Positions 1 through 10,600 of a DNA stretch of 64,000 bases are shown here, piece by piece. A program made the position numbers and the translations under genes. The stretch lies in contig JAKZAN010000007.1 of the NCBI GenBank assembly GCA_023053545.1, positions 5,394,001 to 5,458,000 of the forward strand, in the 5' to 3' direction. Under the pieces are notes generated by a model. That model was given only the letters and a program-made list of their open reading frames with translations, was not told the origin of the DNA and searched no databases. How positions within the stretch are numbered: the stretch's first letter is position 1; the number at the start of each line of letters is the position of its first letter. This DNA is from Lepidurus packardi (lineage: Eukaryota > Arthropoda > Branchiopoda > Notostraca > Triopsidae).

Positions 1-1204
1 GGAATTTGTAATATTTACGTTTTTTAAAATTGCTAAAAATCGGATTTTGAACGTTTTTCTGAGGATAAACAAAATCTTCGTCTAACTAGAGGAAAGGGAA
101 GGCAGAATATAGTAACAGTAGATGATAATCGAATTAATGGCAATATGTAGCCAATGGAAGCGAATACACTTGGAAACGTTCGAGAAAATGTTCAAAATCT
201 ACTGACGTTTACCCCCGAGAATAATATCGAAAATGATCAATAATCAGTTACTTTTAGTAAACAAAATGTGATAATATGCAAGCTAATTGCATAATACTTA
301 AGTCTTTCCTTTTAAGTGTTTAACTTACAGTTGAATAAAGGTCGGATGGGAGACGAAAAATGTAAATAAAACGGGAGCAAATTATCTGACTTGTACTCTT
401 GTACTTGGTGCCTGTTCGCAAAATGGCTGGCGGGATTAATTCCGTCGACTACGCAAAGAGGCGGAGTGCCTACAGAGGGCTGTAGCCATTCGCCATAGGC
501 CATGGGACACTAGCAACGGGGAACGTGATTGGGAACTGGATTTTTTTTTAATTCCATATTCTGGCATTTTGCGGTTTAGCAATACTATCCCCCCCCCCCC
601 CCCCCCAAACAAAATAGGAAAATAACAATGAATAACTGTAAACAACAAATAACAAGTAACTGTACACAACAAATGGATAGGAACGAAAATTGTGGAAATT
701 CCACGTCTCCTAGCCATAATTGGGGATTAAGCAAAAAAACTTCCAATTGCTTACGACGATGTATGAATGGAGACATATAAACATTCGTTTACATGTATAA
801 ATAAATAACTAATAAGCCAAATTCATAAGAACGAAAGCTGCAATGAAAGGAGGACGGACCTACTTTATTCCTTTAATTATTACGGATCTATTGCAGTATA
901 ATGAACTGTTTAATACATTTTAAAAGATCTTTCCTTAATCTCACACATATCTCCCCCACGTGGCAAGCCATGTTTTCACTCAGCTTCATTTGCATAACAG
1001 GCGAAAAAATAAGGGTGTCTCTCCTACAAAATTTAAACAACAATTACCAATTGGAGCAGGCAAAAGGAGAAAAAGAATAACCCAGCGGCATCTAGTTTGA
1101 GCTTGTCCATCCCAATTTCAAAAAATCGTCCGTTTTAGACGTTAAAAAAAGCCTACACTCCCAAACGTTTCAATTAAACTTTGTACTGAAAACACTTGGC
1201 ACAA
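1..1204. other. Non-coding, no gene seen
   Basis: A/T-rich sequence with the C18 tract and one exact TATGCAAATGA on the minus strand (986-996). Open frames here are short and resemble no family. Confidence 0.6.
589..606 (+). repeat. Poly-C tract (18 C)
   Basis: An uninterrupted run of 18 C; the minus strand is a G18 run able to form quadruplex-type structures. Comparable G runs occur on the plus strand at 26981-26995 and 37558-37571. Confidence 0.95.
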
Positions 1205-1545
1205 AATTCCAAATGAAGCTAAATGAATGCTTATAAATTAACACGAATGTTGTTCGTAACTGCAGAAAGAGTAAGCTCCACATATTCAGCTAAAAACACA
1301 ACTATTCTGTTATGCATAACAACAGGTTCTTTCTAAACATGTAACTTGTTCGGCTTTGCGAGCGCGACTGCAAGTAGGACAAGGCTGGGCAAGTTGGGCA
1401 AATCACCCCTTGCAGCCATTCCAGTAACGCGCGCTATTCAAATTCGATGGAATTCTCAAGTAAAATACATTTTTCATAGTTTTAACTTTGCAGCAACAGG
1501 CCTATAAAAATTACCCAGCATAACCCAGTTACTTTCATTTCGTTT
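1205..1545 (+). repeat. Dispersed direct repeat, copy A (LTR-like)
   Basis: Shares an ordered series of blocks with copy B at about 4585-4885: CGTAACT.GAAA.AGAGTAA, TGCGAGC.CGACTG, CACCCCTTGC, a near-identical GACGCGCGCTATTCAAA core (AACGCGCGCTATTCAAA here), ATGGAA.TCTCAA.TAAAA and GGCCTATA.AAATTA. Copies are in the same orientation about 3.35 kb apart with indels. This copy contains a TATAAAAA box-like sequence near 1503. Copy ends are approximate. Confidence 0.65.
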
Positions 1546-2173
1546 CAATCGGTTCTTGTATGGTTGGCACGAGTGGGTTAAACTTTTGTAGCCCACTTTT
1601 ACCTTTCTTTAACATAGACTCATAATAAAACTACTCATTTCTATGTTCCATGGACTAGTGGTTCTCAGGGGAGGTTTTAGTTTTTGTTCTTCCTCATTGT
1701 TTGGCATATTGTCATGAACCGTGACGTACACATGCAAGCTACCCAACAGTAAATTAGGTCTGCTGAGCTAGCTTCCACGATTTAAAGTTTGTATTAAAAT
1801 CAAATGAGTATTAGTAATCAATGAGTATGAGTAATCAAGTTAGTATTAGTATCAAATCAAATCGCTGCTACGAAAGCAGCGCTTTTCTTTCTTAACTTAT
1901 AGAATACTGAATGTGGTCCTTGCACGCGGAGAAAAAACCTTGTACGAACAGATAATTATGAATTTGTTAAGTTTTCTGAAATAAACTCTTGGTCCTAAAC
2001 TACTCCGTCGTTACCACAGCTTCGACGTTCATTATAACGCCACTACTAGGGGCTATAAATAAAACAGTTTGCCAAGGCACCAAATCTAAGAAAAACATAA
2101 GTAAAACGAAAGAGATTTCCTTTCGGCATCCTAAGGATTATAGGCTAGGTAAGTGTAGTTCCTATTTGTTAAG

Positions 2174-2378
2174 TTACTCCTGCCCACGAGACCGTGCGTC
2201 CGGAGTACTAGGTGTTTCGGTAAATTCTTTCTCGCGATCTTTCGAAGGTTCTTCTGGTATGCTAGGGAACGGAGAATCTTCACTGGCAGCTAATCGTGAC
2301 AACAACTTAAAATCGTGACAACGCTTAAAAAGACCGATAACAGACGGATGAGGTGTACGCTTTTCCAAACCACCTAAT
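2174..2378 (-). other. Possible coding remnant, minus strand
   Basis: After a TTTGAATTAG acceptor-like site the minus frame stays open about 68 codons, ending in a hydrophilic stretch (SPFPSIPEEPSKDREKEF, then TETPSTPDARSRGQE and TAA) whose composition looks like a disordered protein tail. It lies between the two LTR-like repeats, so it may be mobile-element coding sequence. No domain is recognisable. Confidence 0.2.
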
Positions 2379-2938
2379 TCAAAGAAACAAACGAAAATAA
2401 TGTTTCCTAACTTCAAGATTTTAGCGTCAACTCATCAAGGTTAGTGCTCGTTGGCGAATTATAGGCGGTATACTCCTTATTTTCGACTCAAGCAGGAAAT
2501 TCTCGTTGCGGGACCGAGCATTATCTATATCATCTATACGTTTCCAAGGAAATAGTACTTCTGTTGTCGTTGGAGTCGAAGGACGAATATCGGCTGTTGA
2601 AAAGGACGAACCAAACCAAATTAGCCAAGCTATTTGCTAAAATAGCCACGCAAAAAAGTTAGCGCAGTAAATCGAACAATCACGCTATAAAGAAAAAGAG
2701 AAAATAAGAGTCCACACCTCTTGCTCCTCCTGGTTACATGCCTAAATCTGTCAGTAAAACAATCAAGTCTAACTTAACGCAAATGTAGCGATAACCCAAA
2801 TCAACGGAACCAAAAAGTTAGCCCGTTTAGCCTGTGTAAAAGAAAATACAGGCCCTGAAAATCCGTGGTAATCAAAGTGAGACCAAAGCAAAACACCTTG
2901 AAGTACACAACACTACTCGTTAAGAGTACAGAGAAGAA

Positions 2939-2989
2939 TGCCAAGACAGGTCGAACCTAAGTATGCCAAGACGGGTCGAACCTAAGTAT
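2939..2989 (+). repeat. 25-bp tandem duplication
   Basis: The unit ATGCCAAGACAGGTCGAACC plus TAAGT occurs twice in direct succession with one mismatch (ACAGG/ACGGG). The single change indicates a recent duplication. Confidence 0.85.
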
Positions 2990-3449
2990 GCACTAGACTC
3001 CCGTGAACATCCAATTAATCATTTTGTTTTTGCCGGAACAAACCCCTTTGCCATGTTCCAGACTAATAAAACCGTATACTCGTACCCTCCTCTTCATAAT
3101 CGTTCGATGAAGGGTCAACTGGTGGAGGTAAACAGGGTCCGACAATCCCGCGATCTGGGTAATTTTTCTTTTGTACAGACGACAGGGGTATCTTCTAACG
3201 TAGGTTTCTTTAAGGTCCAATTTTTAGGATAAAATGCTGGGTTGATAACGCCTTCTTTCAAGTCAGGGGCTTGGGAAGTGGATTTCGAACGGTATCATCT
3301 GGCGATCGAAACGAAGGTTTATGAACAGGCAAAGTTTCAGGAAACGTCGACAGTCCTGTAGGCTGTGCTGATGCGGCTAAAACGTGCATGACACATGTGA
3401 TAACAGGAGCTGCAGGATTTGGGCGAGCAAGGCGGTGCTTCTGTAACCG

Positions 3450-3452
3450 TAA
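3450..3452. repeat. Target-site duplication, left TAA
   Basis: The TAA immediately left of the MITE terminus is repeated at 4071-4073. Three-base duplications are weak evidence alone but fit the inverted-repeat boundaries exactly. Confidence 0.6.
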
Positions 3453-4070
3453 AGCCTGGTGCACACTAGAATGTCGTTTATGTCAACATACACAACATAT
3501 GACATACAACTAGTAGTAAACAAACCAGAAAATTTCGGCACAAGCCGGCATAAGCAGTCTGACATACCAGTTGAGCACTGTTCAACTTTTGGCACACAGG
3601 CACAACTGACATACGCCTTTCCGCCAATCACAGATAAGGTGGGCTGGGCCGTCACTTCTGTTGTTGTTTTGAAATTCATGCTCCCTTCTCCAAACTTGCT
3701 ACATTTACATTTTTTAATCCTACCGCAATAAGGTGTACATTATATACATACTCTTCAGAGAGATAAGGACGGACCCAGGTCCTTTTATTGTTTTCCTCGT
3801 GTAAATATTAAACCACAGCCAAATCATTTAAAAGAAGCATTAATTTAATAGAACGCAGAGTTTCTTGTCTGGAAACCATGTTTATTTTCAACAAGAAACA
3901 ATAATGACAATAATATAAATAACAACAATAATTTTCAACAACACAACAAGAAAGACACACCTCCTGGCTTGTGCCAACATTCCAGTATAAATCGACGTGT
4001 CGAGACGTGTCAGCTGTGCCAACATACACGGGATACACGGCACGCCTGACACTCCAGTGTGCACCAGGCT
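3453..4070. mobile_element. Harbinger-type MITE, 618 bp, TAA target duplication
   Basis: Terminal inverted repeats of 22 bp match at 20 positions: the left end reads AGCCTGGTGCACACTAGAAT and the right end inverts to AGCCTGGTGCACACTGGAGT. TAA flanks both sides (3450-3452 and 4071-4073), the TWA-type 3-bp duplication known for PIF/Harbinger elements. Sub-terminal tracts (GTCAACATAC on the left, GCCAACATACACGG on the right) also look related. Small ORFs inside resemble no transposase, so the copy would be non-autonomous. Confidence 0.75.
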
Positions 4071-4500
4071 TAAGAGTATACTCTGTATGTCATTCATTAC
4101 CAAATACATTATAAAAAGAGAGCGAATATTCCGATGGTAATTTAAGGAAGAATAAAAAAAATCTCGTATTCCTGTTCCTTCCCTATTTATTTGCTGTAGA
4201 ACACATCCGCTTTATGGACTTGTGACTTAACAACCTCAGACCTATTGACCGATCAATTATATTGACCGATCGGTTTATTCGCTATGAATTGACAACCGAT
4301 GACCTATAAAACAACGTAGGGATATGCAAGTGGCGTATAGTTTTCTGCATTCATTTGTACCACGTAGGAATGTTTTTAACAACAGGACTTGGGCGGACTT
4401 CGCAAAACACAGGAACAGTCGTGTGTGAACGTTTTCCGAAAAATCAGTTCAGGAGGAAAATCCGTCCAGAGAAAACTAAGCATGTCTGACAGAGCCTTTA

Positions 4501-4556
4501 AACTTATGGAAACGTTTAACCTTATGGAAACTTTAAACTTATGCAAACGTTTGAAA
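4501..4556 (+). repeat. Minisatellite, about three 18-bp units
   Basis: Three degenerate units of the form CTTATGGAAACGTTTAA follow one another, differing by one indel and a few substitutions. Confidence 0.7.
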
Positions 4557-4584
4557 CACTGCACTCTGAGCGCACCCAAACTCT

Positions 4585-4885
4585 ACACATAAAGCTAGCT
4601 TAATACTTATTGGCCACCAGGAACTTTGTACGTAACTAGAAACAGAGTAAATTAATTTACCTTACAAACAAATTGCACCTGCATGTCCAACATATTCGTC
4701 TGTGCGAGCTCGACTGACGCTAGGCTGCAAGCTCTCCGATACACCCCTTGCGTCTGTCAGTGACGCGCGCTATTCAAACCCAATGGAACTCTCAAATAAA
4801 ACATATATTTTTTAAAAGTTTAGGTCTTTCTTACAGATGCGGGCCTATACAAATTAGTCAGCACAATACAGATAGATTGGAGTGA
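4585..4885 (+). repeat. Dispersed direct repeat, copy B (LTR-like)
   Basis: Second copy of the unit at about 1205-1545; the best-conserved stretch is GACGCGCGCTATTCAAA followed by CAATGGAACTCTCAAATAAAA. Two same-strand copies flanking about 3 kb could be the LTRs of a decayed retroelement later hit by the MITE, but no gag/pol coding was recognised between them. They may instead be two copies of a short dispersed family. Confidence 0.6.
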
Positions 4886-5817
4886 AAGATTTGAACCTTA
4901 CATTGGAAGATACCCTTGTTATCCTACTGTGAAACCTATATATACTGTGGCATTAGTATATAAGCCCTGTGCGCTGTTTAACAGATATTTTAAAGTGTGA
5001 CAAAACACATATCGCGAATACTTTCAAAAGAACTCAATTCTCAACGAGAGTTGAAGAATTCGACTTGGTAGTCCAGACTACTGAAAACTAATAAGAATAT
5101 CTCATATTCAGGAAAACGACAGAAGGTGGCTCCTACAACTCTAGACCGACATGTAGAAGTAGTGACAGGGATTACATAAGATTCATAACTGTCACTATTT
5201 TAATACAGAAGATTTATTTACTTGATCTTTGTGTGCATATGGTCACCTATCAAAAGTTGCAGTTTTTGCAGGAACCGCAAGTTCCATCGCCAAGCACGAA
5301 CGAAGCATCGCATCCAAATGCCGTAGGTATTTTATTTATTTAACACAAGCGGACTGTTTAATAGAAAGTTGGGCTTGTGTCTAAGGTTTTGAAACTCGGA
5401 CCTGTAATTATCTGTATACGCCTCCCGGAAAGCGAATTCCGGATGAGGTAGCAGCTCTGTGATAGCAGTTCCTGTGAGAAAATGGCCTCACGCGTGGGTT
5501 GCGGTTTCTAAATATAGCGGCGCATATGACTAAAGCAAAGTAGACACAAAATGAGCCACATTTTCGGAACCTACCTTAATTGGCCGCTAAAATGCGTTCC
5601 TATCACCGAGTATACTGACTGTCTTGGGGGACGGGAGGATTACCCTCCACTACTTATCAACAGTACCCCTCAACATTCCGCTATCTTTGTTGTTCAACAA
5701 GTGTGACTCATTGGAAACAGCTGGACCGCATGCACAATAACTTGTGAAAGATTTTCCTGGATGTCCGATTTAAAAGTTCGCGTAACATTAAATTATCAAA
5801 GATACAATTTGATAAAG
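4886..5817. other. Non-coding, no gene seen
   Basis: Sequence between the LTR-like copy B and the REEP gene. Near 4890-4930 the minus strand has AAGGTTCAAATCTTT, like a tRNA T-arm, but no complete cloverleaf could be drawn. No convincing coding exon. Confidence 0.5.
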
Positions 5818-5823
5818 TTTATT
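5818..5823 (-). terminator. Poly(A) signal of the REEP-like gene
   Basis: Plus-strand TTTATT reads AATAAA on the minus strand, about 100 nt beyond the predicted TGA at 5921-5923. Position and hexamer fit a cleavage and polyadenylation signal; no transcript evidence is available. Confidence 0.5.
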
Positions 5824-5920
5824 CAAATAGGCAAGGCGGAATACTTGATTAGACTTGACGATGGGTAGATCAAAGAAAAGGACTAAGCTTAATCCTGCAC
5901 TTAAAGAAATATAAACCAAA

Positions 5921-6834
<914 letters not shown>

Positions 6835-7647
6835 GATAATTGATATACTATTATTTTACAGAAAGTCTTAATTGGGAAGCTAAACTGCACCTGTTCACTC
6901 CCCTTCTAAAAGAAAACGAAGCGACGATGAGGGGGCAAGTAGTCAACAAGTACATTAACAGAAAGTACAGGCACTACGAAATTTGTTACCCCAACCTTAG
7001 AACACTAGCGACTCGACGTCAATGGGAGACAACGATATCGCGAATTTCCCTTTAGTATGGCATTAGTGGGTCTAGCCTCTGTATTACCTAAACTCTGTTG
7101 GTATGAAAATAAATAGATAACGTAAAATATTGACCACAAAAGAAGTAGATACTAGTAACAAGAAAATTGCTAATGAAGACTTGCTGTTGTATTTGTTATT
7201 TTGTCGGCATTCCCTAGCAATGTCCTGTCTATAAGTACGAACTAAAACCTACATACTTCATTCCATTTACGGTTGTTCGTTTCATTCGATGCGGTAGTAA
7301 ATCTTCGTTACTCCACAAGTCGCTACAATCACGGGATCCGCCAAGCCGTCCATCTCTTGAACTTGTGGGCTCCATGGCCACATCAGACTCTTTCTTCCTC
7401 GAGTCTTCACTTTAGGACTTCAGTCAGGCAGCAGTCGCAAGCTAGTTCGGTCGTTCCAGATACCCTTGGCATCTGCGTTTCACGGTGCACAAACGCGCTA
7501 CTCGAGCGTAGTCATTTTAACCCGGAATATCAATAGCGAGCTAATTACTCACAGTGATCTCATTGGAAAACGCAATCAAGGTCGTGGAAAGTTCATTCTT
7601 GGAACCATAGCCCTTATGTAGTCCTTGGATCATACAAGATCCAGACC
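6835..7647. promoter_or_regulatory. Head-to-head intergenic region between REEP and APCDD1 genes
   Basis: About 0.8 kb separates the two divergent start codons if the inferred APCDD1 first exon is right, so promoters of both genes should lie here. No clear TATA box or CpG-dense stretch was seen; the assignment is positional. Confidence 0.4.
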
Positions 7648-10600
7648 ATGGAATTTTGGGAAGGTAAGAACGTACAAGAGATATATTGTTGATGTTTCTA
7701 ACAAGTTCTCAAGCGTCAAGTTTACGTTTCTTGACACGATTAAGCTTCCAGGCGCCTAGAAAACTGAGCAGCATAATTAGGCAACCGGGAACCGAAACTT
7801 GGCATGTTTGGAATGCGACCACGCTGCCAAGTGCATTTATGTTGCTCATATTGACAGGGACGGCTGACGGCGCTTTTGACTTTGAAAGGATATCCATATC
7901 GTCCTCGTAATCATAATTATCAGGTGCTACCAACACGGACGTTTTGAACGTTTGCAAAACCTTTCCGCTCCAATTTACTTTTACCGATCAGCAAGTCGCG
8001 TCTTATCATGTATAGGTGGTGGAGAACCCTCGAGTTAATCGACCATCGTTAAAAGTACCTTTAATGACCCGGAATGGGAGATATGCTAGTGCTACAATAC
8101 CGTGGCATTTTTTCTGCCTTTTTCGTTAAAACGTACAAGACTTGCCCATTTATCGCACGGGGGAAAAAATTTTGGAGTCCATTCAAGAGTCCGACCCAAA
8201 ATAAACTGACCGCAATACCCAGCTTAGTGACATGTGGCATGCTGCGAACGAAGGCTCTCTGCCCTGTTTTCATAACCAACAACTCTAAGCCTCTAATTAA
8301 AACTTCATTGGTTTCTTTCGCTGCCATAAAGGTTGCATATGTTGGTTGCGGCTGCTGTTGATTGCAATGCTGGGAAGTACGCCCCTGATACACGGACACT
8401 ATTTTGGAAACGCTTTACCCGAAGAGGACGCTATGCCTACCTGCGAGGAACAACTTGCACAGATTCAAGTGCGCGAAAGTCATACATATGCTGCGTACCC
8501 ACCCGAACTCAAGGGCCATTGGGTGTCATCCGAGTAAGTACGCGTTTTTTGTTTCAGTACAGGGAAACGAAGGTGAAAAGTCGTCAAGGGAGTGAAAACT
8601 GACTCGACGTGTTTCACATTTCTCTCGCCCCCTACATGCTTTCTTCCGCCCCATCAGCCTTTCTTTCTCTTGGCTGACGCTAACCGCGTCTATCTTGACG
8701 CTCGAGTGTGAATGACTTGATGAGTTTTAAAGCACTCTAAGCTACCCCAAAAGCACTTGCTCATTTAGGCTTCACGCTGCATCATTACACGTACGAGTTC
8801 TGGCTAGGAGTTCGAAAGCTTCTAAACTTCCAAAAAGTGTCAAAAGAAAGCACATTATCGTGATTACCGCCATTTGGCTGACATGTATCATTGAGATCTT
8901 CCGTAGCGAAAGAGTACGTCACAGTGTGGGAATGAATGATGAAGGTTAGAATCCCGGTAACTCATCTCCGCTTCAAAAAAAAAATTGTCACGCCTCATTC
9001 CTATTACACACACACACAGATACGGCCTCCTAAAAATAACCCTTCATGGTGAAATGATACATACTGAGGACAAACTTATACCATATTATTTGGCAGTAAT
9101 GTTCTAGGTAACTCGTCCCAGAAGACTTGCCGCGCTGCGCCGCGTGGCTTATAGAAAAATAGGCTTCAGGGAGGTCGTTTAATTTTTTTTTCTCCAACGT
9201 CTCCCTTTTCTTGTCATAAAAGAAACCCATCACATGCTTCTTTTGTGTGGGCGCAGCTGTGAATGTCACTCCTGTCCTCCCCGTATATATACTCCCAAAG
9301 AGAGTGGAAATGGCTTCACTTTAGATACAGAAGAATTAAATTACATTTTTTTGGCCATCAAATGCAATTGATTTCCAGTCCTAGGCTTACATATTAACCA
9401 TGCTGGTAAAGGAGCAATGCGAATTTCCGTTCTTTGAGCCGCATATGCCGCTAATCTACTCAACTGCGGTGCATACGGGCACAAACGATAACGTCTTTCA
9501 GTGAGGCAAGGGTCAAGCGGAAAACAATAGGGAGACCTGTCAATCTTGATAAAAATTTCCAGGCCCATTGCACTGCCTAATTCGCATACCACCTCCATCT
9601 TCCGCCAGAATTTTTTTCCTTTTTTTTTGTTTGAACGCTCCTTTTGGATTCTGTTTGACACAAGACGTGTTCCATCCGGTCTATCCAGAGCAAGTGAATC
9701 CTCTTCCATCTTTATTCTATGCCGTAACAGCCATCATGTCTCGTCAAGGGCAATAGCTGAGCGGTTTACTAGCTTGACTCTTGGAAAGTGCATGGGAATT
9801 ACACTGGTCGTCGCTGAAAGTCAAACGATGGTTATCTTGGCAAAGAAAATCCAAGACATGGCTTCCACTTTACACACCAGGAGGGCAGAATGCTCTACCT
9901 TTGGCTGATGCGGCTCAGCCAAGTTTTCTGCATTCCTGAACTACGCTGTTTGCTGATTGAGTTCGTCGGGCAAAATGGAAATGCTGTCCGAAAAGGTACC
10001 GTACTTGTACCTCGACATCAGGGAAAACAAAAAAGAAAGAGTGCTCAAGTAAAGGCGCCGACGAAAAACCTGCGCTAAAGGATCACGACACTAAAGGATC
10101 GAGACAGCGATTACCAGATTAGCGAGGGGAAACGTTCGTCGGGAAGTGGAATAACTAGTCCTGATGCTGCAAACGTAGCACTATGGACGTTTCTCTTGCT
10201 TTTAAGAGCTTGACTTTCAAGCTATAGCAATCAACCTGAATACGCGCAAGTCGAGCTCTTTCCAAGTTCTACCCCCTCTTTCCAAGTTCTACTTCAGGAT
10301 TTCTAGAGTAGTAAATGAGCGGTTGACAATGGACAAGATTTACAAGCCATGGTATTTATGGCTCCAGCACCGAGGGAAAAAAAGACGCGACAAGACAAAA
10401 CGAGTAAGACAACTTGCCTTCGCATTTCAACTTTTGGGGGCTACGGTACAGAAATTGACTTTTAGTGTGAAGCATTTCAGAGCAGTATGCCACCCTCTAG
10501 TATGCTACCTTACCTAAATCTGTAGTCAAACCCTGGCTGTCACATAGACCTTAATTTAGGAGGGCTGGGAAAGTGGCAGAGGGTTGGAAAGGGAGGCAGG

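Noticed and set aside
4880..4930. Minus-strand AAGGTTCAAATCTTT as tRNA T-arm
   Set aside because: The D and anticodon arms do not fold and the acceptor stem is missing; at most a tRNA-derived fragment.
7709..7932. Minus-strand ORF ending in a hydrophobic segment and KKRK tail, possible cadherin C-terminus
   Set aside because: No exon chain connects it to the cadherin-like exon at 12 kb; hydrophobic runs arise easily in A/T-rich frames.
8061..8333. Minus-strand frame with a hydrophobic segment next to APCDD1 exon 2, joinable in phase to 7709-7932
   Set aside because: The linking donor (G|GTCATT) is weak, the length is within chance for this window, and it would overlap APCDD1 5' exons; not enough to call a gene.
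9341..9709. 122-codon minus-strand ORF with several cysteines
   Set aside because: No bounded exon with good splice sites and no recognised domain; two alternative frames are equally open.
9751..9790. TAGCTGAGCGG, a perfect-looking pol III A box
   Set aside because: No B box at the right distance and no cloverleaf, so not a tRNA gene.
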